Shown one piece after another: positions 35,712 through 44,536 of a stretch of DNA of 64,000 nt. A program made the position numbers and the translations under genes. Below the pieces are notes generated by a model, which was not told where the DNA came from, did not search any database, and saw only the letters and a list, made by a program, of their open reading frames with translations. Each line of letters starts with the position of its first letter. Position 1 is the first letter of the stretch. Source of the DNA: Acinetobacter colistiniresistens (lineage in GTDB: Bacteria > Pseudomonadota > Gammaproteobacteria > Pseudomonadales > Moraxellaceae); NCBI RefSeq assembly GCF_000413935.1, contig NZ_KE340379.1, positions 654,189-718,188 of the forward strand. Direction: 5' to 3'.

Positions 35712-36668
35712 CTAAGTATTTTCGCTTTGTTTGGCTTGTAAACGGACTTCAGCTACTTTAGCAAGCGCCTTATTTTCATCGATATCATAGATTTGCTTTA
35801 GATCTGGATGTGCGCGGAAACGTTTATAGCTCCAGTGATAATGTTCTGGATAGCGTTGTATCAGCTGTTCTAAGGTCTGATGAATGACTAAGGTGCCATC
35901 CTCAGCAGTGCCTTCATAAATGCTCGGATCAATCGGCTCGATATACATGTCGAAGCCATCTTGATCATTTCTTTTGGTATAAAGAAGTAGGGCTTTGGCT
36001 TTAGTTTTTTGAATGAGTTTGGCACTCAAGCTACTAGAGGCAAGGGGGATACCAAAATAGTTGATCATGTCTCCGCCATGGTCAGGGGTATGATCTGGCA
36101 GAATTGCTGTAGTTCCACCTTGCTTTAAGGCTTTAAAGATTTGTCTGACACCACTTTCGTCTGTGGGAACTAGATGAGCTTGTTCACGACTGCGGGCATC
36201 ACGGACAAACTGATCGGCATCTGGGTTTTTTACGGGTTTATACAGGATAGTCATAGGGCTATATTGGGCGACCCATGCATTCATAATTTCCCAAGTACCA
36301 AAGTGGGGAACAATTAAGACTAGGCCTTTTTTTTCTGCAAGCGCTTCATGTAAATAGTGTTCACCATTCACTTTTTGAATACGTTGAATATTTTTTTGGT
36401 TGGATGACCCCCAAATGCTCAAAAACTCAAAATATGACATCAACTCATTTTGAATAGCTTGTTTGGTTAGTTTTTGTCTTTGTTGCTGATCCATCTCTGG
36501 AAATACAATTTGGATGTTCAGCCCAATAATTTTTGAAAGTTTAGAGAATTGGAAAGTGCTTGCCAATCCTGCAACCAGACGGGCAAAAAAACGGCTAAAT
36601 TGAATCGGCAGGCGACTTGCGAACTTGATCAGACGATAGCTTGCACTACTGGATTTGGATTGAGTCAT
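35712..36668 (-). CDS. lipid A lauroyl/myristoyl-type acyltransferase (LpxL/LpxM family)
   Basis: The 318-residue protein belongs to the HtrB/MsbB family that adds secondary acyl chains to lipid A at the inner membrane. It has the catalytic HFGTWE (H-x4-E) near residue 120, the TILYKPVKNP substrate segment, and TTAILPDHTPDHGGDMINYFG with the conserved DH residues. The first 40 residues are hydrophobic and basic. LpxL and LpxM cannot be told apart from sequence alone. It is convergent with comEC, with no clear terminator between them. Confidence 0.85.
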   Translation of the reverse strand: MTQSKSSSASYRLIKFASRLPIQFSRFFARLVAGLASTFQFSKLSKIIGLNIQIVFPEMDQQQRQKLTKQAIQNELMSYFEFLSIWGSSNQKNIQRIQKVNGEHYLHEALAEKKGLVLIVPHFGTWEIMNAWVAQYSPMTILYKPVKNPDADQFVRDARSREQAHLVPTDESGVRQIFKALKQGGTTAILPDHTPDHGGDMINYFGIPLASSSLSAKLIQKTKAKALLLYTKRNDQDGFDMYIEPIDPSIYEGTAEDGTLVIHQTLEQLIQRYPEHYHWSYKRFRAHPDLKQIYDIDENKALAKVAEVRLQAKQSENT

Positions 36669-36806
36669 GTATTCAAAATGAGAACAGTTACAAAGGGAAA
36701 GTATAATGTAAAAAATAATTATAAGTTAAAACAAGTTATTTAAACAGTTTTGCTCAAATCAGCGTATATAATAAAGTCACTTTAAAACATATTGGATTGG
36801 AATCTT

Positions 36807-37829
36807 ATGTCCGATTGGCCACCAAAACCACAAAACGAATCGACAAATAGTAATAATGTGACAGGCAAAGAATGGCAAATTTTAGAAAAAGCTGTTTTAG
36901 CTTCTGTTGAGGAACAACGTCGTAGCCGTCGTTGGAGTATCTTTTTTAAATGTCTAGGTTTCGCCTATCTTTTGATTGTCCTGATCGCAATGACTAAAGG
37001 GTGTTCAACTTCGACAGAAAAATCAACGACCAATATAAGTAGTGATCATTTAGCGGTGGTTGATATTGTGGGAACCATTGATTCATCTGCAGGTCAGTCT
37101 ACAGTCAATAGTGAAGATACCAATAAGGCCTTAAAGCGTGCTTTCGAGGCGAGTGGTAGTAAAGCGATTGCGCTCAATATCAACTCGCCTGGTGGTTCAC
37201 CAGTACAGTCAGATGAAATCTGGCAAGAAATCCGTTATTTGAAAAAACAGCATCCAGATAAAAAAGTCTATGCTGTGATTGGTGATATGGGGGCATCAGG
37301 TGCTTACTATATCGCTTCTGCTGCGGATGAAATCATTGTCAATCCATCCAGCCTTGTGGGTTCAATTGGTGTGATTATGCCGAACTATGGTTTGAGTGGT
37401 TTGGCGCAGAAGTTGGGCGTTGAAGATCGTACTTTAACTTCAGGCAGTAATAAAGATATCTTAAGCATGACCAAGCCTATTGACCCTGCACAAAAGCAAC
37501 ATGTGCAATCCGTATTGGATAATGTTCATACTCACTTTATTAATGCAGTGAAAGAAGGCCGTGGTAAGCGATTGAAATCAAATGATCCTGCGGTGTTCTC
37601 TGGTTTGTTTTGGACAGGTGAGCAGGCAATTGCACTAGGTGTTGCTGATCGCAGTGGTAGTTTAACGACACTGATGCGTGACCTTAAAGTTGAACAAAAG
37701 GTTGATTATACGGTGCAGCGTAATCCATTCGAGTCAATCTTGGGGCGTATGGGCGCTAAAATTGGTGAGGGGATTAGTAGTTCTCTTGCGGCACAGTTGG
37801 AGACTCAACAAAACGCAAAAATGCAGTAA
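36807..37829 (+). CDS. S49 family peptidase (SppA type)
   Basis: SppA-type serine proteases degrade cleaved signal peptides in the membrane. The 340-residue protein has one N-terminal helix (FFKCLGFAYLLIVLIAMTKG), then a ClpP-like domain. The nucleophile Ser is in GDMGASGAYYIAS, and a catalytic-type Lys lies in SGSNKDILS. SPGGSPVQSDEIWQEI is also conserved. This is the short single-domain form. The open frame starts at TTG 36792, but the ATG at 36807 follows GGATTGGAA and gives a better N-terminus. Confidence 0.9.
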   Translation: MSDWPPKPQNESTNSNNVTGKEWQILEKAVLASVEEQRRSRRWSIFFKCLGFAYLLIVLIAMTKGCSTSTEKSTTNISSDHLAVVDIVGTIDSSAGQSTVNSEDTNKALKRAFEASGSKAIALNINSPGGSPVQSDEIWQEIRYLKKQHPDKKVYAVIGDMGASGAYYIASAADEIIVNPSSLVGSIGVIMPNYGLSGLAQKLGVEDRTLTSGSNKDILSMTKPIDPAQKQHVQSVLDNVHTHFINAVKEGRGKRLKSNDPAVFSGLFWTGEQAIALGVADRSGSLTTLMRDLKVEQKVDYTVQRNPFESILGRMGAKIGEGISSSLAAQLETQQNAKMQ

Positions 37830-37836
37830 TATTTCC

Positions 37837-37865
37837 AAAAGGGTTGTGTTGATCACAGCCCTTTT
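37837..37865 (+). terminator. terminator of the S49 peptidase gene
   Basis: AAAAGGGTTGTG and CACAGCCCTTTT pair (one G-T-type mismatch) around a 5-base loop, followed by T's. It lies just past the stop codon. Confidence 0.85.
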
Positions 37866-37961
37866 TTTATTCTAAAAATAACTGGACAGTTTTTCTTTTT
37901 ATTTGCAATACATTTGTAGAGCAGGATAATTGACCAATCAGTGAAAATAAAAGACAAGCTT

Positions 37962-38753
37962 ATGAAACCTTTGATTCATTTTGCCCATGCCAATGGTGTT
38001 CCGTCTAAAGTTTATCAAAAGCTGTTTGATCAGTTAAAAGATCAATATGACATTATCTATGTTGCTGAAATTGGAACCGATAAGCGTTACCCAATCACAC
38101 ATGGCTGGGCGCATTTAGTCGATCAAGTGATTGATAGCATTGTTCAGCAAGCGCAAGGGCGTAAAGTGATTGGTTTAGGGCATTCATTAGGTTCAGTCTT
38201 GACACTGATGGCAGCTTATCGTCGTCCAGAGCTATTTTCACAAGTGATCATGCTTGATCCACCCTTAATTATTGGTAAAGCTTCGTTTGTATTTCATCTG
38301 GCTAAACTCTTTAAACCGAAGCTGGTGGATAAAATTACCCCTGCAGGTTTGTCGGTACGTCGACGGGATCATTGGGATTCGCGTGAGCAAGCTGCGGAGC
38401 TTTTAGGTACGAGAGGTTTCTATCAGCACTTTGATCCAGATTGCTTTCAAGCTTATATTGATTATGCATTAACAGATGATCCTCAAAATGGTGGTGTAAC
38501 ACTGACCATTCCTAAGGATGATGAAGTGGCGATGTTCAGAACCACACCCTCCATGTGGTGGTTGCCAATGCCAAAACCGCCCGTTCCAGTGCACTTGGTG
38601 GTGGGGCAAGAGAGTGTTTTCTTGAAAGAAAAGTTCCCGCAAGTCGCACAAAAGAAACTGGGAATTCCTTATTCTGTCGTGGATGGCGGGCATATGTTCC
38701 CATTAGAGCATCCACTGGAAACAGTCGATAAAATTAAAAGCTTGGTGATTTAA
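37962..38753 (+). CDS. alpha/beta hydrolase
   Basis: The 263-residue product has an alpha/beta-hydrolase fold. FAHANGVPSKVYQKL near the N-terminus carries the oxyanion-hole region. The nucleophile elbow is GLGHSLGS, and the catalytic His is probably in DGGHMFPLEHP. An acidic residue near VVGQESVF may complete the triad. The substrate is unknown; esterase or lipase-like activity is plausible. The frame can begin at GTG 37941, but I choose the ATG 37962, which gives the usual start. It is monocistronic and convergent with purN. Confidence 0.85.
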   Translation: MKPLIHFAHANGVPSKVYQKLFDQLKDQYDIIYVAEIGTDKRYPITHGWAHLVDQVIDSIVQQAQGRKVIGLGHSLGSVLTLMAAYRRPELFSQVIMLDPPLIIGKASFVFHLAKLFKPKLVDKITPAGLSVRRRDHWDSREQAAELLGTRGFYQHFDPDCFQAYIDYALTDDPQNGGVTLTIPKDDEVAMFRTTPSMWWLPMPKPPVPVHLVVGQESVFLKEKFPQVAQKKLGIPYSVVDGGHMFPLEHPLETVDKIKSLVI

Positions 38754-38758
38754 TAAAG

Positions 38759-38785
38759 AAAAAACGCATCCAAGGATGCGTTTTT
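38759..38785. terminator. bidirectional terminator between the hydrolase gene and purN
   Basis: AAAAACGCATCC and GGATGCGTTTTT form a perfect stem around AA, with A and T runs on the two sides. It separates convergent genes. Confidence 0.9.
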
Positions 38786-38788
38786 ATT

Positions 38789-39415
38789 TTAGAACTGGCC
38801 AAACTGAATTGGTCGTTCTAAAGGCTTTCGATTGAAATAGGCTTGTCCGTTTTTCCAGCTAAGCTGGCCATTACAGAGCCATTCGGCCACTTGAGGATAA
38901 ATAAAATGCTCAAGTTCGTGTACACGGCGTGCCAGACTTTCTACGTTATCATGCACACTGACTTGAATCGCGGATTGGGCAATACTTTGTCCAGCATCTA
39001 GTTCAGCCGTGACAAAATGAACTGTACAGCCATGCAAGCGGTCTCCTGTATTCAATACACGCTGATGTGTATTGATGCCTTTATAAACGGGCAACAGAGA
39101 CGGGTGGATGTTTAACATTTTGCCTTGCCAATTACTCACAAAGCTTGGTGTTAAAATTCGCATAAAACCTGCAAGAATAACTAAATCCACTTGCCATGCT
39201 AACAACTGCTGGTGCATGGCTTCATCGAAGCTTTCCCGATTTGGATAATCTTTATGTGAAATCACAGCGGTCGCAATATTGGCGTTCTCAGCACGTTGTA
39301 ATGCGTATGCATCAGCTTTATTTGAGAGGACACCAATGATTTGCCCTGACAGATTTGCATCTATCAGGGCCTGTAAGTTGCTACCGTTGCCAGAGACAAG
39401 GACCGCAATTCTCAT
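38789..39415 (-). CDS. purN: phosphoribosylglycinamide formyltransferase
   Basis: PurN transfers a formyl group from 10-formyltetrahydrofolate to glycinamide ribotide in purine synthesis. The 208-residue protein starts with RIAVLVSGNGSNLQALID, the phosphate-binding region. It has the catalytic HPSLLPVYKGINTHQR block (His following MLNI) and the Asp in VTAELDAGQSI. The start ATG overlaps the purM stop as TAATG. The gene order purM-purN is standard. Confidence 0.97.
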   Translation of the reverse strand: MRIAVLVSGNGSNLQALIDANLSGQIIGVLSNKADAYALQRAENANIATAVISHKDYPNRESFDEAMHQQLLAWQVDLVILAGFMRILTPSFVSNWQGKMLNIHPSLLPVYKGINTHQRVLNTGDRLHGCTVHFVTAELDAGQSIAQSAIQVSVHDNVESLARRVHELEHFIYPQVAEWLCNGQLSWKNGQAYFNRKPLERPIQFGQF

Positions 39416-40485
39416 TATGCAAAGATCACGCGAATTTTTTCATCAGCACTTTCAACTGATTCAGCATTTTCTTGGATATAACCAATTTTCCATGCTTTTT
39501 CGCCTTGCGCATTCAATACTTCAATTGCTTTGTCAGCTTCGCTGGCATCAACTGCAATCACCATACCCACGCCACAGTTAAATGTACGGTACATTTCAAA
39601 GCGTTCTACGTTACCTTCACGTTGTAACAACTGGAATAATTCAGACCATTCCCAGCTTGATTCATCAATGACAGCTTGTGCGCCATTTGGAAGAACACGA
39701 GGTAAGTTACCCGGTAAACCGCCACCAGTGATGTGTGCCATTGCATGTACATCAACTTGTTTGCACAGTTCGAGCACAGGTTTGACATAAATACGTGTTG
39801 GTTCCATTGCAACGTCGGCAAGTGGGCGACCATCCACGATTTGAGTTAAGTCGACATTCTTAACATCTAAAATTTTACGTAATAATGAATAACCATTTGA
39901 ATGCGCACCACTTGATGCGACACCAAGAAGTACATCACCAGACTTCACTTTAGTTCCATCAATAATTTTACTATGTTCAACCACACCCACAGCAAAACCA
40001 GCAAGATCGTAATCTTCGCCTTCATACATGCCAGGCATTTCAGCAGTTTCACCACCGACCAATGCACAACCAGCAAGTTCACAACCTTTACCAATACCTG
40101 TGACTACATCTGCTGCAACATCAACATTCAAATGACCCGTTGCATAGTAGTCGAGGAAGAATAATGGTTCAGCACCACAAACAAGTAAGTCGTTTACACA
40201 CATAGCAACGAGATCTTGACCGATGGTGTCGTGACGATTGAGATTCAGCGCCAAGCGTAATTTTGTGCCTACGCCATCTGTTCCTGAAACCAATACAGGT
40301 TCTTCATAACCTTTAGGGATTTTGCATAGCGCGCCAAAACCACCGAGGCCGCCCATTACTTCAGGACGAGTGGTACGTTTAGCGACAGATTTGATACGAT
40401 CGACCAGTGCGTCGCCCGCTTCAATGTCGACGCCCGCATCTTTATAGCTTAAACCAGTATTTGAGGTAGAAGTTGAGTTGCTCAT
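39415..40485 (-). CDS. purM: phosphoribosylformylglycinamidine cyclo-ligase (AIR synthetase)
   Basis: PurM closes the imidazole ring of AIR using ATP, the step after PurL in purine synthesis. The 356-residue protein has the N-terminal [16 protein letters not shown] motif, [12 protein letters not shown], the ATP-site [17 protein letters not shown] and [12 protein letters not shown]. It is the first gene of the purMN unit. The purL gene elsewhere in this window supplies the preceding enzyme. Confidence 0.97.
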   Translation of the reverse strand: MSNSTSTSNTGLSYKDAGVDIEAGDALVDRIKSVAKRTTRPEVMGGLGGFGALCKIPKGYEEPVLVSGTDGVGTKLRLALNLNRHDTIGQDLVAMCVNDLLVCGAEPLFFLDYYATGHLNVDVAADVVTGIGKGCELAGCALVGGETAEMPGMYEGEDYDLAGFAVGVVEHSKIIDGTKVKSGDVLLGVASSGAHSNGYSLLRKILDVKNVDLTQIVDGRPLADVAMEPTRIYVKPVLELCKQVDVHAMAHITGGGLPGNLPRVLPNGAQAVIDESSWEWSELFQLLQREGNVERFEMYRTFNCGVGMVIAVDASEADKAIEVLNAQGEKAWKIGYIQENAESVESADEKIRVIFA

Positions 40486-40619
40486 AATGAAGTCTCCGCA
40501 GTGGCGGCAGATTATAACCTGAATATACGAAACTCTTATGTTATTTATGCTCGAAAATGCTATCTTTAATTAAATTTTTTTTTCATTTATAACGATTACA
40601 CGAAAAAAGGCTAGATTTT

Positions 40620-41813
40620 ATGCAAGATCAGGTACTACGTCGTATCTTTATCCTCGCGGGGCTCGCATTATTCCTTTGGGTTCTCTACTTATTAAAGCCC
40701 ATTGTGATCCCTTTTGTCGGTGCTTTTTTCATTGCTTATCTATTTAGTCCGCTAGTCGATGTTCTTGTAAAAATTAAATTGCCGCGTTGGTTAGCCATCA
40801 GTATTGTTTTTATTGGTATTGGTGTCACTTTGACCATGGTTTTATGGTTCCTGGTGCCGTTGATTTGGAAACAGTTGATGTACGCTCGAGATAGCATTCC
40901 TGCCGGTATTCATTGGGTGAATGCAACTTTCCTGCCGTGGGTATCACATACGTTCAATGTGGTTCCAATGGAAATTGATACTGATCAAATTACCAAGGCT
41001 TTGATGGATTATATTCAAACCAATTATAGTGCGGATAGTATCCAAACCATGGCGTTAAGGGTTGCTCAGTCTGGATTGAATTTTATCCAGATTGGCGGTG
41101 TGGTTGTGCTGATTCCGATCATCTCTTTCTATTTCTTGCTAGATTGGGATCGTATGTTACAAAGCTTTAGACGTTTGATCCCACGTCCCTATGAAGCCTC
41201 TACCTTAACCATTGTTCGTGAGTGCCATAGTGTTCTAGGTGCTTTTGTGAAAGGACAATTCCTCGTCATGCTTTTATTGGGAATTGTTTATGCAGTTGGT
41301 TTACAGTTTATTGGGTTAGAAGTTGGCTTAATCATTGGTATGATTGCTGGCCTAGCCAGTATCATTCCTTATTTAGGATTTGGTGTCGGGATCATTGCTG
41401 CTGTTATTGCAACACTGTTTCAGTTTGGACTTGACTGGACACAGTTGCTGCTGGTAGGTGTTGTTTTTATGATTGGTCAAATGGTCGAAGGTTATATTCT
41501 TCAACCATTCTTATTGGGCGATAAAATTGGTTTGTCGCCAGTTGCCGTCGTTTTTGCCGTACTTGCTGGGGCGCAACTCGGTGGATTCCTTGGCATGTTA
41601 ATCGCTTTGCCTGTTGCAGCCGTCATTGTGGTACTGCTAAAACATGCGCGTGACAATTATGAAAAAAGTCGTTTATATGGCCTGCCAACAGAAGTTGTGC
41701 TGGCAGAAGGAGAAACCAAGCATATAAATGTTGAAACAGGTCATGTAGAGCTTGATATTCAAATTAAAAACTCTCAAGATACAGAGACTTCAAACACGAA
41801 TGACTTAAAGTAA
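40620..41813 (+). CDS. AI-2E family transporter (PerM-like)
   Basis: The 397-residue membrane protein has about eight helices. The N-terminal LFLWVLYLLKPIVIPFVGAFFIAYLFSPLVD and central GLASIIPYLGFGVG segments are family marks. A C-terminal hydrophilic tail of about 50 residues is acidic and polar. The family includes TqsA, linked to autoinducer-2 export, and other permeases including possible Na+/H+ antiporters, so the substrate is not known. Hda follows 20 bases later, a neighbour relation common in gammaproteobacteria. Confidence 0.88.
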   Translation: MQDQVLRRIFILAGLALFLWVLYLLKPIVIPFVGAFFIAYLFSPLVDVLVKIKLPRWLAISIVFIGIGVTLTMVLWFLVPLIWKQLMYARDSIPAGIHWVNATFLPWVSHTFNVVPMEIDTDQITKALMDYIQTNYSADSIQTMALRVAQSGLNFIQIGGVVVLIPIISFYFLLDWDRMLQSFRRLIPRPYEASTLTIVRECHSVLGAFVKGQFLVMLLLGIVYAVGLQFIGLEVGLIIGMIAGLASIIPYLGFGVGIIAAVIATLFQFGLDWTQLLLVGVVFMIGQMVEGYILQPFLLGDKIGLSPVAVVFAVLAGAQLGGFLGMLIALPVAAVIVVLLKHARDNYEKSRLYGLPTEVVLAEGETKHINVETGHVELDIQIKNSQDTETSNTNDLK

Positions 41814-41833
41814 TTGAGGAAAAAATTAAGTAT

Positions 41834-42532
41834 ATGCGTCAACTCCAACTGGATATAGAACCACAACTCGATGCCCGAATCAGTGATTTTTCGGGGCCGG
41901 GTTGGGGGCCTGTGGTTGACGCAGTTAGACAGTTACATGCCGGATTAGTTAGCCGATTTTATGTTTATGGTGGGGCTGGTACTGGCAAGAGTCATCTACT
42001 TTCTGCGATTTGTGATTCTTATCTGGAGTTAGGTCGCCCGGCAATTAAAGTCTCATTACTCGAATTATTAGATGCGCCGATTGAAGCCATTACTTCATTA
42101 GAATTTTATGATCTGGTGGCTTTGGATGACATTGATGCAATCAGCGGCGTTCCACATTGGCAGAAAGCCGTATTTCATTTGATGAATAATCATGAGGGGC
42201 AATTGGTCTTTTCCTCTCGGGTTGCGCCGATTGAATTAAAATTAGAATTACCTGATTTACAGTCAAGGCTGACCCAAGCCGTCAGTGTTAAAGTACCCAA
42301 TGGTAGTTCTTATAGTGATCGACAAGCCCTGTTGCAATCGGTGATGACGCGCCGAGGTATTCATTTTGACCAGCAGATTGTTGACTATTTATTGAGTAAT
42401 GGGCCACATCAGGCTTCGATTTTATTACAAAGACTGGCTCAGCTTGAAAAAATGCTGAAAGGCGAAAAAACTAAGCTATCAAATACAACACTTAAGCAAA
42501 TTTACGCATTGATTGATGAATATCGCCAATAG
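41834..42532 (+). CDS. hda: DnaA regulatory inactivator Hda
   Basis: Hda, with the DNA-loaded sliding clamp, stimulates DnaA to hydrolyse ATP after replication starts and so prevents re-initiation. The 232-residue protein starts with the clamp-binding motif RQLQLDIE (QLxL). It has the AAA+ P-loop GGAGTGKSHLL, Walker B LVALDDIDAI, and an arginine-finger region near LVFSSRVAP. No separate C-terminal DNA-binding domain is present, as expected for Hda rather than DnaA. Confidence 0.93.
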   Translation: MRQLQLDIEPQLDARISDFSGPGWGPVVDAVRQLHAGLVSRFYVYGGAGTGKSHLLSAICDSYLELGRPAIKVSLLELLDAPIEAITSLEFYDLVALDDIDAISGVPHWQKAVFHLMNNHEGQLVFSSRVAPIELKLELPDLQSRLTQAVSVKVPNGSSYSDRQALLQSVMTRRGIHFDQQIVDYLLSNGPHQASILLQRLAQLEKMLKGEKTKLSNTTLKQIYALIDEYRQ

Positions 42533-42645
42533 TATAAAATTTCTTGAGTAATTTTGAGAGCTATGACAAAGTACGCACAAAGGAATGTGGTTGCAAACAG
42601 CTAGTTTGTAAGACGAAGAAAAATGAAAAATAGAAGGAGATTGGT

Positions 42646-44520
42646 ATGCTCAAACGGATGCTTGCCTGTGCTTTATTTACCGTTACTGGATATGCATATT
42701 CTGCGGATATTCAAGTCACAACATTAGTTGATGAAGACAAAGATGACGCCGTTTGTTCATTACGAGAAGCTGTCGAGTTTTTAAATAAAAGAAGCCAAAA
42801 AGAATTTGAAAATGGTTATCACGGATGTGGTAACAAAGATGCAAGCAGTACGATTATTTTACAACGCGATCAAACCTATCAGCTTAACTCAGCATTAAAT
42901 ATCAAAGCTGCGATGACAATTCGCACCGCAGTCAGTGATGGTTTTAATGACAATAAAAAAGGATTGAATAATGCGACACTTAAAATGGCGGGAACTGATC
43001 GTCTTTTTGTAATTGATGATAATAATGTTGAAAGTGCTTTGCTCTTAGTAGGTTTAATTGAGCTAAATTTGCAAGGATCTTCAAATAAGGTCAATGACGG
43101 TGGCTTGATTTTAAATCGTGAAAATTTATCGATCCAATATTCTCGTTTAACGGGGGGAGCAGCAAATCGAGGTGGTGCTATTTATAATGCTGGTGTTGCT
43201 TCGGATGCGAAGAACACAGCAGGCTATGTTTCTATTAATAACAGTATCTTGCAGAATAATAAAGCGGATCAGGGGGCAGTCATTTATAGTGAAATGCCGA
43301 TGTACCTGATTACACAATCGGTTATACGTGACAATGAGGGTGCAGCAGGGCCAAATGGTGCTTTATTATTTGTTCAAACGGGCTTTAATAATGACACAAT
43401 AGCGGGGGCACTTACTGGGAGATCTTCTGGTATTCGTAGTAGCACTATTTTTCACAATAAAGGTGGTTATGTAGCGAATATTCGCGAAGGCATGATCCTT
43501 AATAATAATACGATTATTAAGAATGCTGCTGGATTATATTTACAGTCGTTAAATCGAAAAGTGACTACAACTACAAATGGTGAAACAAAAGTTGAAGAGT
43601 TCCCTAGTGCTTATGTATCGAATAGTATTCTAGTTGCGAATGGAAATACGAACTGTGTCAACACTTCAGATGATACCACCATTGTACAGAGCAATTTAAC
43701 CACATCAGACTGTGATCGTAATGCGGAAAAACGTTTACCAAATTTTATGTGGAATCAGAATGATCCTGAGCAAGCGTTAATTGCTGGCGGTACAAATGAT
43801 GAAGGGATATGTGCCGCGCCTCCAGCAAAAGGATTATTGTGTCCATACTCGACGCCAAAAGATCAAATGCTGGGTTTCTTTAAACCGCGTTTACTTACCT
43901 CTTATAAGCTATTATCGGATTCGCTCATTGTGAATAAAGGACGTATTTATAGTGATGGTACGACCTTTAGTTTGGCGAGTTGTGAAGCAACTGATCAACG
44001 AGGGAAAAGCCGTACGGGCTTTAATGAGTTGTGTGACTTGGGGGCAATTGAATTGGTTGTTAACCGGGGTGAGATTCCAATCGTTGGTCAAGATATTTTA
44101 TATGGGCAAATTGCGAAATTCAGTATTGCAGAGAGTTTGTTAGATGGTGAATTGTTAGATCCAGCCACATGCGAGGCTCAATTAGGTAAGCGTTCGGATG
44201 GTCAGCCTTGGCAAGTTGGCTGTTTGCAAGTGATTCAAACCCAAACGTCATCTAAAGGAAAAGTAACTCTTGATCAGGATGGCAATGTGACTTACGTTCC
44301 TGATAGTGATTGGCATGGCGCAGATAAATTTAACTTACGTGTTATGACGACGACAACTCGTTTTAATGATGTATCAAACTATTTTATTGATATTCCAACA
44401 ACAATCGTACAAGACCCACCAAACAATTTTAAAAGTAAAACTGTAAATGTAGGGAGTTTTGGTCTAGGGGCGATCTTGGCATTATTTGGTTTAATAGGAT
44501 TGCGCCGCTTAAAATCATAA
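42646..44520 (+). CDS. CSLREA-domain surface protein, rhombotarget-like (first of pair)
   Basis: The 624-residue protein has a signal peptide (cleaved after YAYSA), then the CSLREA motif (VCSLREAVEFL) close to the mature N-terminus. A long Asn/Gly-rich stretch with short repeated strands (GGAANRGGAIYNAG, ILQNNKADQG) suggests a right-handed beta-helix. The C-terminus ends in a helix and basic tail (GLGAILALFGLIGLRRLKS), like a GlyGly-CTERM sorting signal, but without the usual glycine tract before it. AAGGAG precedes the ATG. The paralogue follows after 16 bases. Surface exposure is inferred. Confidence 0.8.
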   Translation: MLKRMLACALFTVTGYAYSADIQVTTLVDEDKDDAVCSLREAVEFLNKRSQKEFENGYHGCGNKDASSTIILQRDQTYQLNSALNIKAAMTIRTAVSDGFNDNKKGLNNATLKMAGTDRLFVIDDNNVESALLLVGLIELNLQGSSNKVNDGGLILNRENLSIQYSRLTGGAANRGGAIYNAGVASDAKNTAGYVSINNSILQNNKADQGAVIYSEMPMYLITQSVIRDNEGAAGPNGALLFVQTGFNNDTIAGALTGRSSGIRSSTIFHNKGGYVANIREGMILNNNTIIKNAAGLYLQSLNRKVTTTTNGETKVEEFPSAYVSNSILVANGNTNCVNTSDDTTIVQSNLTTSDCDRNAEKRLPNFMWNQNDPEQALIAGGTNDEGICAAPPAKGLLCPYSTPKDQMLGFFKPRLLTSYKLLSDSLIVNKGRIYSDGTTFSLASCEATDQRGKSRTGFNELCDLGAIELVVNRGEIPIVGQDILYGQIAKFSIAESLLDGELLDPATCEAQLGKRSDGQPWQVGCLQVIQTQTSSKGKVTLDQDGNVTYVPDSDWHGADKFNLRVMTTTTRFNDVSNYFIDIPTTIVQDPPNNFKSKTVNVGSFGLGAILALFGLIGLRRLKS

Positions 44521-44536
44521 TCAGGGATGTGATGAG